From Comamonas sp. KCTC 72670 (GTDB taxonomy: Bacteria > Myxococcota > Myxococcia > Myxococcales > Myxococcaceae): DNA of 64,000 nt. The stretch lies in the NCBI GenBank assembly GCA_014656495.1, contig BNCN01000002.1:698939-762938 (forward strand), in the 5' to 3' direction. The stretch's first letter is position 1; every line of letters begins with the position of its first letter. This document shows positions 50,262 to 59,100 of the stretch, in pieces. The notes under the pieces were generated by a model, which saw only the letters and a list, made by a program, of their open reading frames with translations, was not told where the DNA came from and did not search any database. The position numbers were made by a program, and so were the translations under genes.

Positions 50262-51797
50262 TCAGCTGCCGCGGGCTTCCACGCTGGCGGGGCGGGTCGC
50301 GGGCTCCGCGGACGCGAGCTCGGTCGGGAGCGTCACGCCCGGGCGCGCGGCGAAGATGAGCTCTTGCGTGGGCAGAGGGATGCAGACCGACTGCGTGAGG
50401 CCCACGGCCGACAGCAGCTGCGCGTACTCGGACGCGGACAGCAAGTCGCCCTCGTTCGTCATGAACCGCCGCAGCCCGAAGTAGAGGTGGTCCAGCGGCC
50501 CGTCGCGGCGCTCGTTGAGCACGTACTCGGCGATGAGCAGCACGCCGCCGGGCCGGAGCGCCTTCGCCACCCGGGCGAAGAGGCCCGGCAGCATGTCCGG
50601 CAGCAGCACGTTGAGGACCTGGGGGAGGATGATGACGTCGAAGTCCGCCTCGCCGAAGTCGTGGGTGAAGAGGTCGCCCGGCCACAGCCGCGCCCGGTCC
50701 GAGACCTTCACCGCCTGGATGTTGCGCTGCACCTGTTCGAGCACGACGGCCTGGTCGAAGTAGGTGACGTGGGTGGTGGGGGTGGCCCTCGCGAAGGCCG
50801 AGCCCCACACACCCGAGCCCGTCCCGATGTCGAGAACCTGGGCGCCTTCGAGGGGCCGCGTCTGCGCCAGCGTCGTGGCGGCGCGGCGGCTGAGCTGGAA
50901 GTGCGAGGCGAACACCGCGGTGAGCTGGTTCGAGTTGTCCGCGTAGAAACGCTGGCTCACCTCGGGGTTCTTCAGGTCCAGGATGAAGCGCTCATGGCGC
51001 ACCGTCTCCTCCAGGCGTCCCAGCGCCTCCCAGTACCGCGCGGAGACGGACAGCGAGCGCACCAGATACGCCAGGGCCTTGCCATCCAGAAGCTGCCGCG
51101 CCGGCGGCGACAGCGTCCATACGCCGCCGTCCACTTCCCGCACCAGGTCCATTCGGGCGAGGACGTCGAGCAGCACGCGCAGCCCCTGGGGGTGCGTCTG
51201 GGTGAGCTCGCCCAGCGCCTCCTCGGTGCGCGGCGCCGAGGCCAGTTGCTCCAGCACGCCCAACCGGCCCGCGGTGACGAGCACCTGGTGACGGGGCGCG
51301 CTGCGCGCGAAGCGGTCGAAGAAGTCCTCCGCCTCGGGCGAACCGGTGCCCATCGGCGCGTCCACGAAGAGCGTCCGGAGGTGGCCCAGCACATCCCAGT
51401 CCTTCCCTGCGTGCGTGACCGGGCCGCCGTGTTTCACGGCGTCATCCAGCAGGCCGTGCGGCTCCCACCAGGGCACCTCCGCCCAGAGACTTTGATGGAA
51501 GCCGGGTCTGCGCAGAAAGCTCGCCGTCTTCCAGGACAAGGCGAAGCGCCGTGCGTCATCCATGTGCACGAAGCCCATGCTCGTGAGCATCTCCAGGAGG
51601 GCCCGGAGCCCTCGCGTCGACACGGAGAGTGCCTCTGTCAACACGTGGAGGGGCTTGGGTGTATCAACGCCTTCCACGGGGAGTGCGTCGAACAGCCCCA
51701 GCCGGAGTGAGGCTTGGAGCAGCGCGGACTCATTGGAGGCGTTGCGGGCCCAGAAGTGGAGTGATTGCGCCAGGGGGGCTCTCGGGCTCGACGTCAT
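50262..51797 (-). CDS. O-methyltransferase-like protein, paralogue of 48609-50114
   Basis: A 511-residue SAM methyltransferase that is convergent with, and paralogous to, the preceding one. The N-terminal half again has the doubled helical region (SLRLGLFDALPVEG, STRGLRALLEMLTSMGFVHM, then TAGRLGVLEQLASAPRTEEALGELT, LRVLLDVLARMDLV). Motif I is VLDIGTGSGVWGSAFARA, followed by DVIILPQVLNVLLPDMLPGLF and LRPGGVLLIAEYVLNERRDG. Identity with its sister is strongest in the catalytic domain. The ATG at 51797 is used; it is divergent from the FtsX-like permease gene. Confidence 0.78.
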   Translation of the reverse strand: MTSSPRAPLAQSLHFWARNASNESALLQASLRLGLFDALPVEGVDTPKPLHVLTEALSVSTRGLRALLEMLTSMGFVHMDDARRFALSWKTASFLRRPGFHQSLWAEVPWWEPHGLLDDAVKHGGPVTHAGKDWDVLGHLRTLFVDAPMGTGSPEAEDFFDRFARSAPRHQVLVTAGRLGVLEQLASAPRTEEALGELTQTHPQGLRVLLDVLARMDLVREVDGGVWTLSPPARQLLDGKALAYLVRSLSVSARYWEALGRLEETVRHERFILDLKNPEVSQRFYADNSNQLTAVFASHFQLSRRAATTLAQTRPLEGAQVLDIGTGSGVWGSAFARATPTTHVTYFDQAVVLEQVQRNIQAVKVSDRARLWPGDLFTHDFGEADFDVIILPQVLNVLLPDMLPGLFARVAKALRPGGVLLIAEYVLNERRDGPLDHLYFGLRRFMTNEGDLLSASEYAQLLSAVGLTQSVCIPLPTQELIFAARPGVTLPTELASAEPATRPASVEARGS

Positions 51798-51967
51798 GGC
51801 CGGAAGCTTCGACCCTTCGCGTCCGTGGGCGCAACGGGGCAGGGCGGCTTGCCTCACCTGGAAGGGTTCTTTATCGTCCTGCTCCCTGCTCCCTGCTGTC
51901 CGGTTGATTGTGCCTGCGGGCACCGGGTCCACGGCCTGTGGGGCGCCCGCATCACGAGGAGTCGTCG

Positions 51968-54034
51968 GTGGCGCTGGTGTCATTCGCCTTCCACGGTGTG
52001 CTGGCCCGGCCGCGGAGTTGGGTGGTGGGGCTGCTGGCCGCGGGCAGTGCGGCCCTGCTCACGCTGGGCGTCGCGCTGGTGGGCGGCATCTCTGACGGGA
52101 CGCGTCGCAGCCTCATCGAGAGTGGGACGGGCGACCTCCAGCTCTACAACGCGACCTCCACGGGGACGCCGGTGGTGGTGCAGGACTCCGGGGGGGCGCC
52201 CGAGCTCCAGCCCATTCCCGACTTCGCCAACGTGGAGGCCCGGGTGCGCGCCGTGGACGGCGTGCGCGAGGTGGTGCCACTGGAGGTGGGCGGAGCCTGG
52301 GTGTTTCGCGGCAACTACCTGGATGAAAAGCTGTCGTCGGTCCGCGCGGTGGCGCGCGAGCCCGCCTCTCCGGCGCGCGAGGCCCGGCTGGCGTTGCTGG
52401 GCGCGGACCTGGAGCGCACGCTGCGTGACGTGGTGCGTGATGACGGCCGCCGGGCGGAGGCCTTCGCGTTCCTGAAAGAGGACGAGGCGCGGGAGGACCG
52501 GCTGGCGTTGGAGGCGGTGGCGGAGCCCGCGTTCTGGGAGCGCTTCCGCGCCGAGCCCCTGGAGACGCTGGAGTACCTGGAGAACCGCGTGGCGCGGCAG
52601 GTGGGCGAGGGGGCCTCCATCGACGTGGAGTTCCTGGCCTCGGACCTGGCGCTGTTCCCCCGCGCCTTTCCCCGCTTCGAGCTCGTCAGCGGCAGCCTGC
52701 CTCCGCCGGGGCAGCGGGGCCTGATGCTGGGGCAGGGCCTCTACGAGCAGCACTTCAAGCTCCCCGTGGCGGCGCTGCTGGACACCCTGCATCGCGAGCG
52801 CTCGCGCGGGGCCACCTTCGCGCAGGACGAGTCCCTGCGCACCGTGGCGGAGCGCTGCCTCGTCGAGCTGCCGGACCTGCTGGCGCGTCTGGACGCGGAG
52901 CGCTCCCAGGCCGTGGCCCAGGCCCTGGGCACGCTGCTGGGTCATCCGGGCGAGGTGGAGCCGCTGCTGCGCGAGTTCCTCACGCTGGACGACGCCAACT
53001 TCGACGCGCGCTACCAGCAGTTCCAGGACGTGCTGGCGCCGCACCTGCCGCTGTATCGCGTGCGGCCGGGGGACACGCTGGTGCTGATGAGCCCCAATGG
53101 CTCGCTCGGCGTCACGGGCGTGCCGGTGCGCGTGTGGGGGACCTTCCGCTTCAAGGGATTGGGTGGGGACCTCAGCCGGGTGAACTCGCTCGGGCTCCTG
53201 GACCTGGTCACCGCGCGCTTCCTCGCCAACCGGAGGACGCAGGCGGAGGACGAGGAGGTCCGCAAGGATGTCGAGGCGCTCGGCCTGGCCCAGCCCATGG
53301 CCCCCACGGACCTGGCGCTGCAGCCCGCCGCCATCATCGAGGCGCCGGAGCCCGGCGGTGAGGGCCCTCCGGGAGCGGCGCCCCCCGTCTTCGCGCGGCA
53401 CGAGGCGTTTCCAGAGCACTTCACGCCCGAGGCGATGCGGGGTGGTGGCGTGTTGCAGGCGGCCCTGGTGCTGGAGCCCGGGGCGGACGCCGGCGCCGTC
53501 GCGGAGCGCATCGACGCGCTGGCGAAGGAGACGGGCGCCCCGCTGGCGACGGTGGACTGGTCCGAGGCGGGAGGCCTGCTGGCGGGCGTGGTGGGTATCA
53601 CCCAGGTGGTGCTGCTGGCGCTGGCCGCGCTGATGTCGCTGTTCGTGGTGATGGTCTCCGGGAGCACGCTGCTGCTGCTGGCGCGGGAGCGGGTGGGCGA
53701 GGTGGGGACGCTGCGGGCGGTGGGCATGCAGCGCCGGGAGGTGTTCGCCGTGCTGCTCTGCGAGGGGCTCCTGCTGGGCGTGCTGGGCGCGGGCCTGGGC
53801 GTGGGGCTCGGCGTCGCGCTGCTGCGGCTGGTGGCGGGCCAGGGCCTCCCGGTCCGGGACGAGTCGCTCCAGGTCTTCATGGGGGGCAATGTGCTGATGC
53901 CTCAGCTGTCCGCCACGGCCGGGGTGGTGGTGGTGGCGGTGGTGGGCGCGGTGGTGGTGGCCGCCTCGCTGGTGCCCGCGTGGCGTGGCAGCGCGGTGCT
54001 CCCCATCGAGGCCATGCGGAAGCGGGAGGACTGA
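51968..54034 (+). CDS. FtsX/LolCE-like ABC permease with very large periplasmic domain
   Basis: A 688-residue permease. One N-terminal helix (WVVGLLAAGSAALLTLGVALVGGISDG) is followed by about 500 residues of periplasmic domain, then three C-terminal helices (VVLLALAALMSLFVVMVSG, LLCEGLLLGVLGAGLGVGLGVALLRLV, TAGVVVVAVVGAVVVAASLV) with a conserved ERVGEVGTLRAVGM loop between, the usual FtsX signature. The Gln/Glu/Asp-rich periplasmic domain is unusually long for LolC/E or MacB. The GTG at 51968 has GGAG 6 bases upstream. It heads an operon with a second permease and a LolA-like protein; no ATPase is visible. Confidence 0.82.
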   Translation: MALVSFAFHGVLARPRSWVVGLLAAGSAALLTLGVALVGGISDGTRRSLIESGTGDLQLYNATSTGTPVVVQDSGGAPELQPIPDFANVEARVRAVDGVREVVPLEVGGAWVFRGNYLDEKLSSVRAVAREPASPAREARLALLGADLERTLRDVVRDDGRRAEAFAFLKEDEAREDRLALEAVAEPAFWERFRAEPLETLEYLENRVARQVGEGASIDVEFLASDLALFPRAFPRFELVSGSLPPPGQRGLMLGQGLYEQHFKLPVAALLDTLHRERSRGATFAQDESLRTVAERCLVELPDLLARLDAERSQAVAQALGTLLGHPGEVEPLLREFLTLDDANFDARYQQFQDVLAPHLPLYRVRPGDTLVLMSPNGSLGVTGVPVRVWGTFRFKGLGGDLSRVNSLGLLDLVTARFLANRRTQAEDEEVRKDVEALGLAQPMAPTDLALQPAAIIEAPEPGGEGPPGAAPPVFARHEAFPEHFTPEAMRGGGVLQAALVLEPGADAGAVAERIDALAKETGAPLATVDWSEAGGLLAGVVGITQVVLLALAALMSLFVVMVSGSTLLLLARERVGEVGTLRAVGMQRREVFAVLLCEGLLLGVLGAGLGVGLGVALLRLVAGQGLPVRDESLQVFMGGNVLMPQLSATAGVVVVAVVGAVVVAASLVPAWRGSAVLPIEAMRKRED

Positions 54035-54038
54035 CGCC

Positions 54039-55349
54039 ATGCCCACCCTGTTCCTGCTGGCCCTGCGCAACATGTTCGCTCACCGGGAGCGGGCGCTGCT
54101 GTTGCTCGCCATCGTCGCGGGCGCCAGTGGCGTGCTGGTGCTGTCGGTGGCGCTGACCGCGGGCGTCGCGGCCTCGCACCGGGCGGCCATCGCCACCTTC
54201 CTGAGCGGCGAGCTCAACGTCGGCGGCTACTTCAAGGTCCACCCCGACAGCATCGCCCCGGTGATGGGGGACGCGGCCCGGGTGCGCGAGGTGGTGACGC
54301 CGCTGGTGCCCGACGGCTGCGCGCTGCGCGAGCGTGGACGCGGGCGCGCCACCGTGGGCGTGGGGCGCCGCCGCTTCGAGTCGTACCTCGTCTCGGTGGA
54401 CGTGGCGGGGGAGCGCGGCGCGCCCGGCGGCTTCCGCATGAAGGAAGGCAGCCTGGACGCGCTGGCGAAGGCTCGGACGGTGGTCCTCTCCTCCACGGTG
54501 GCCGAGCGGCTCCAGGTGGGGCGCGGGGACATCGCCACGCTCTTCGCGCAGCCCGCGGGCTCGCTGCGGCGCAACGCCGTGGACGTGGAGGTCGTCGCCA
54601 TCCTGGAGAACGCCGGCCTGCTGGGCGGCTCCTCCGGCATCCTCGTCTCCAATGACACGCTGCGGGAGCTGGAAGGCTACCGCCCGGGCTCCGCGGGCGT
54701 GTTGCAGCTCGTGTGTCCCGTGGAGTCCCGGCCCGACGACCCGGACGCGCTCGGCGGCATGTGGCGGGACGCCCTGCGCACCTCGGGCTTCGAGGTGCTC
54801 CCCGCGTTGAACGAGGCCTACGGCGACAAGCTGGGGCCCATGCTGCGCGAGGGCTGGCGGGGCCAGCGCCTGGACGTCAGCACGTGGCAGGACGAGTCCG
54901 CGTTCCTGTCCTTCGTGACGAATGGCCTGGCCGCCCTGTCCGTGCTGCTGGGGATGGTGGTGCTGGGCGTCATCGTCGTGGGCCTCTTCATGGCGTTGAG
55001 CGTGGCCGTGCGCGAGCGGACGCGGGAGATTGGCGCCCTGCGTGCCATGGGCATGCAGCGCGTCTCCGTCGTCGGGCTCTTCCTGTTGGAAGGGCTGCTG
55101 CTGGGCTTCGTGGGCTCGATGAGCGGCGCCACGCTGGCATGGGCCCTGTGCGGCCTGCTCCGAGGCCACGTGGCGCTGCCCGCGCCGCTGGTGAATCTGT
55201 TCTTCAGTTCCACGCTGCCGTTGGAGGCGGGGCCGGGCGCGGCCGTGCTCGCGGTGGTGCTCGTCACGGGCGCAGCGGGGGTCGCGGCCGTCCTGCCCGC
55301 CTTCCGTGCCGCTTCGCTCTCACCCCGGTCCGCCATGGAGTCCTTGTGA
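54039..55349 (+). CDS. FtsX/LolCE-like ABC permease, second subunit
   Basis: A 436-residue permease with one N-terminal helix (ALLLLAIVAGASGVLVLSVALTAGVA), a moderate periplasmic domain (about residues 45-290), and three C-terminal helices with the conserved ERTREIGALRAMGMQRVSVVGLFLLEGLLLGF loop. It probably pairs with the larger permease as a heterodimer. The ATG at 54039 follows the first gene's stop by 5 bases, so they are translated together. The end overlaps the start of the LolA-like gene. Confidence 0.83.
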   Translation: MPTLFLLALRNMFAHRERALLLLAIVAGASGVLVLSVALTAGVAASHRAAIATFLSGELNVGGYFKVHPDSIAPVMGDAARVREVVTPLVPDGCALRERGRGRATVGVGRRRFESYLVSVDVAGERGAPGGFRMKEGSLDALAKARTVVLSSTVAERLQVGRGDIATLFAQPAGSLRRNAVDVEVVAILENAGLLGGSSGILVSNDTLRELEGYRPGSAGVLQLVCPVESRPDDPDALGGMWRDALRTSGFEVLPALNEAYGDKLGPMLREGWRGQRLDVSTWQDESAFLSFVTNGLAALSVLLGMVVLGVIVVGLFMALSVAVRERTREIGALRAMGMQRVSVVGLFLLEGLLLGFVGSMSGATLAWALCGLLRGHVALPAPLVNLFFSSTLPLEAGPGAAVLAVVLVTGAAGVAAVLPAFRAASLSPRSAMESL

Positions 55350-56158
55350 GCCTCTTGTCCTCGTCCCTCCACGGGTTCGCCGCCGCGTTCTCCCTGTTGG
55401 TGTCCGCGCCGATGGTAGCCGCCGCCGCGGAGAAGGCGCCTGTGCCCGCCGCCGCGCCCCAGCCCTCGCCGGTGGAGGTGCTCAAGCAAATCGACGCGCG
55501 CATGTCCTTCCAGAGTGACTACCGGGGGACGGTGCGTCTGCGCGAGCTGCGCAAGGACGGCACCGAGCACCTGATGGAGCTGGAAGTCTATCGGCGCGAC
55601 TCCTCGCGGGACTTGCTCATCTACGTCACCAAGCCCCGCCACCTCGCGGGCGGCGGGTACCTGCGCATCGGCCGCAACCTCTGGGAGTACGAGGCCTCCA
55701 CCGGGCAGTGGCAGCGCACCACCCAGCGGGGCAACATCGTCAACACCGTCTCCTGCGAAGAGGACTTCGACCGCTCGCAGTTGGCGGAGAACTACGACGT
55801 GAAGGACGAGGGCGTGGAGGTCGTCAACGGCACCTCGTTCCGCAAGCTCCACCTCACCGTGAAGAGCGGCCGGCTCGTGTCCTTCGAGCAGCTCCGGCTC
55901 TGGGTGGACCCGAGCTTCAACATCGTGAAGCGCATTGGCTACGCGCCGTCCGGGCGGGTGCTGCGCTCCGACGTGATTCGCAGCTATCAGGCCATCAAGG
56001 ACCCGCTGGCCGCGAAGGTTGTCTATCCCTACAAGGAAGTGCTCGAGGTCGAGGAGTCGACGGGCTCGCAGTTCACGGTGCGCTACGACGACGTCGTGCT
56101 GGGCGCGCTGAGCCCCAACATGTTCACGAAGACGTGGCTGGAAGGGCGGGTGCGCTAG
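55346..56158 (+). CDS. LolA-like outer-membrane lipoprotein-sorting protein
   Basis: A 270-residue exported protein. A signal peptide of about 30 residues ends in AAAA, and the mature domain has the LolA_like landmarks: IDARMSFQSDYRGTVRLRELRKDG, RDLLIYVTKPRHLAGGGYLRIGRNLWEYEASTGQWQRTT, and the C-terminal VVYPYKEVLEVEESTGSQFTVRYDDVVLG. Such proteins carry lipoproteins, lipids or hydrophobic cargo between membranes with an ABC exporter. The GTG at 55346 overlaps the permease stop by 4 bases (GTGA) and has GGAG upstream. Export of a hydrophobic product is the natural job for the three genes together. Confidence 0.83.
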   Translation: MSLLSSSLHGFAAAFSLLVSAPMVAAAAEKAPVPAAAPQPSPVEVLKQIDARMSFQSDYRGTVRLRELRKDGTEHLMELEVYRRDSSRDLLIYVTKPRHLAGGGYLRIGRNLWEYEASTGQWQRTTQRGNIVNTVSCEEDFDRSQLAENYDVKDEGVEVVNGTSFRKLHLTVKSGRLVSFEQLRLWVDPSFNIVKRIGYAPSGRVLRSDVIRSYQAIKDPLAAKVVYPYKEVLEVEESTGSQFTVRYDDVVLGALSPNMFTKTWLEGRVR

Positions 56159-56182
56159 GCCGCGCGCCCCGCCCGCGTCTCC

Positions 56183-59100
56183 CTACTTCGGGAGCAGGGC
56201 AATCAGCCGTCGCGCCAGCTCCTCCACCACGGGGGGCCGAATCAGGGTGGCGTGGGCGCCTGGCAGCGTCACCAGGTCGAGCTGCTCGCGGGGCAGGTGT
56301 TGCTCCCAGCCGAACGTCTCGTTGCCGAACTCGGCCAGCGTCGCGGCGCTGCGGATGAGCAGCGGGCGGACGGACTTGGGCGCCTGGACCTTCCACGCCG
56401 CCGCCTGCGGGGTGAGCACCTCGGCCAGCACGCGGCCGACGCGGGCCAGATCCTTGCCGGAGAAGTGCGGCGACGCCAGCCCCGTCGCGCGGGCGCGCTC
56501 GGCCACCCGCTCCCACTGCGCCTCGGGGGACAGCGGGGCCAGCTCGTCAGGCAGTTGCGCGTCGAACACGCCGAACACCTCGGAGATGGCCAGCACGGGC
56601 TCCAGGTGCTGCGCGGGCATCGTCGCGCGGATGATTTCCGACGTGAGCGTGTCCACCACGGCGAGCAGCTCCACCTTTTCACCCTGGGCTTCCAACGCCG
56701 CCGCCACGCCGATGGCGGGGTAGCCTCCAAAGGAGAAGCCGAGCAGCCGGTACGGGCCCTGCGGCTGGATGGCGCGCACGTCCCGGGTGTAGGCGGCCAC
56801 GCGCGCGTCGAAGTCCGGCAGGGGCCGGTCGGGCGCCAGCGTCTCCGGTGCCTGCACGCCGTAGCACTGGAAGTGGGGCTCCAACTGGGGCACCAGCTCC
56901 CGGTAGTGGTAGACCTCGCCGTCTCCGCCGTGGAACAGGAAGAGCGGCACGGCCGTGTCCGGCAGGCCTCGGCTGGCCAGCCGGACGATGCTGCCAGGCG
57001 TGGCCTCTTCGTTCAGGAACTCCTGGATGGCGTCCACGGAGTCCTTGAGCACCGAGCTCTGGAACAACAGGGCCAGGGGCAACGGCACGCCGAACACGTC
57101 CTCGAGCCGCGCCAGCAGCCGCATGGCGAGGATGGAGTCTCCTCCCGAGGTGAAGAAGTCGTCGTCCACCGTGACGGTGGGCCGATCCAGCACCTCCTGC
57201 CACAGCCGGTGGAGGGTCATCTCCAGCGTCGAGCGGAAGGGCGTCTCCATCCGCGGTGTCTCCACGTCCGGAGGCGTGGGCGCGACGGGCGCGGGCGCTG
57301 CCGCCGCCTCGGGGGACGGCAGCGCGTGCCGGTCCACCTTGCCGTTGGCGTTGAGTGGCAGCGCGTCCATCACCACGAAGGACGCCGGCACCATGTAGCC
57401 CGGGAGCCGGGCGACGACGTGCTCGCGGAGCGCCTGCGGCGTCACCCCGGCGACGGGGGCCTGCACGTAGGCGCAGAGGGATTGGACGCCCGCGGCGGTG
57501 CCGTGCGCGACGACGACGGCCTCCTCCACGCGCTCGTACCGCCGCAGACAGGCTTCGATTTCCGCGAGCTCGATGCGGAACCCGCGAATCTTCACCTGGT
57601 GGTCCGCGCGGCCGAGGAAGCGCAGCCGCCCGTCAGGCTGCAGCCGGGCCAGGTCTCCCGTCTGGTACATGCGCGCGCCGGGCGCCCCGGAGAACGGGTC
57701 TGGAATGAAGCGCTCGGCGGTCGGCGAGGGCGCCCCCAGATAGCCACGGGAGAGCGCGACGCCGCCGATGTACACGTTGCCCGTCAGGCCCGGCGCGACG
57801 GGTTCCAGGTGCTCGTCCAGCAGGTAGAAGCGCACCTGGGGGATGGGCCGGCCAATGGGGAAGGTGGCGGCGCTGCCCACGCCCTCGTCGCCGGGGATGT
57901 CGCAGGTGGCGGAGGTAATCGTGCACTCGGTGGGGCCATAGACGTTGACCCACGGCGCATGCCCGCCGCCCACGCGGACCCAGGCCTCATACGTCTCCCG
58001 CTTGAGGACGTCGCCTCCTGGCGCCAGCAGCCGCAGCCGCGCGGGGAGCCGCTGCCCCATCGTCTCCATCTGCCGAATCCACTCCTCGATGTACGTGGGG
58101 GGCAGGCTGATGATGCTGATGTCCAGCGCTTCGAGGAGCGGCGTCATCGCGTGGGCGGGCACGAGCCCGCTTCGCAGCACGACGGTGCCGCCCGTCGCGA
58201 GCGGCGGATAGAGGTCCTCGGCCGCCGCGTCGAACGTCAGCGGCGCGAACTGGAGCATCCGGTCGCCCGGCCGCAGCCCGAAGCGCTCGGCGATGGCCAG
58301 GTTGTGGTTCACCACGGAGCGGTGTTCCACCATCACCCCCTTGGGCTCGCCCGTGGAGCCGGAGGTGAAGACGATGTACGCGAGCTGCGCGTCGAACACG
58401 GCGCGAGGCCCCGGCTCGAGGTCCTCCGGAACAGCGTCCGGTCGCGGTGGCACCTCCACGCGCGGCACGAGCCCCTGGTGCTCGGCCAGCACGGCTGCAT
58501 CCACCCAGAGCCGCTCCAGGCCCGTGCGCTCCACCACGGTGCGCTTGCGTGCCTCGGGCCACGTGGCGTCCAGCGGCACATAGGCGCCGCCGGCCTTGAG
58601 GATGCCCAGCATCACCGCCATCGCCTGGGCCGAGGGCTCCATGATGATGCCCACGCGCTCCTCGGGACGCAGCCCTTGCTCCACGAGCCGCCGCGCCAGG
58701 AGGTTGGCGCGGGCGTTGAGCTCCGCGTAGCTCCAGGTCGTCGCGCCATGCGCCACCGCGGGCGCCCGGGGCGTGCGCCGCACCTGGGCCTCGAAGAGGG
58801 TGTGGATGCAAGCGCCCGGCGCAATCGCCTGGGGACCTCCGTCCAGCGCCGCGAGCACCTCGGCGCGTTGCTGGTTGGACAGCATGGTGAGCCGGGACAC
58901 GGGCGCGTCGGGTGCGCGGACCGCGGCGCTGACGAGCTGTTCGAAGGCGCGCGCCATGCGCTCCCCGGACGCGGGCGTGAACAGGGCGCTGTCGATGGCG
59001 ACCAGTCCTTCCAGGGCGCCGTGGGCATCCTCGACCAGGCTGACCACCACGTCGTAGGCGGGGATGACGCCGGGCACGTCCAGCTCCGACACCGCGAGCC

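Noticed and set aside
54713..55345. Longer N-terminus for the LolA-like protein
   Set aside because: The frame is open upstream but overlaps the second permease in another frame. The GTG at 55346 gives a signal peptide and a stop/start overlap.
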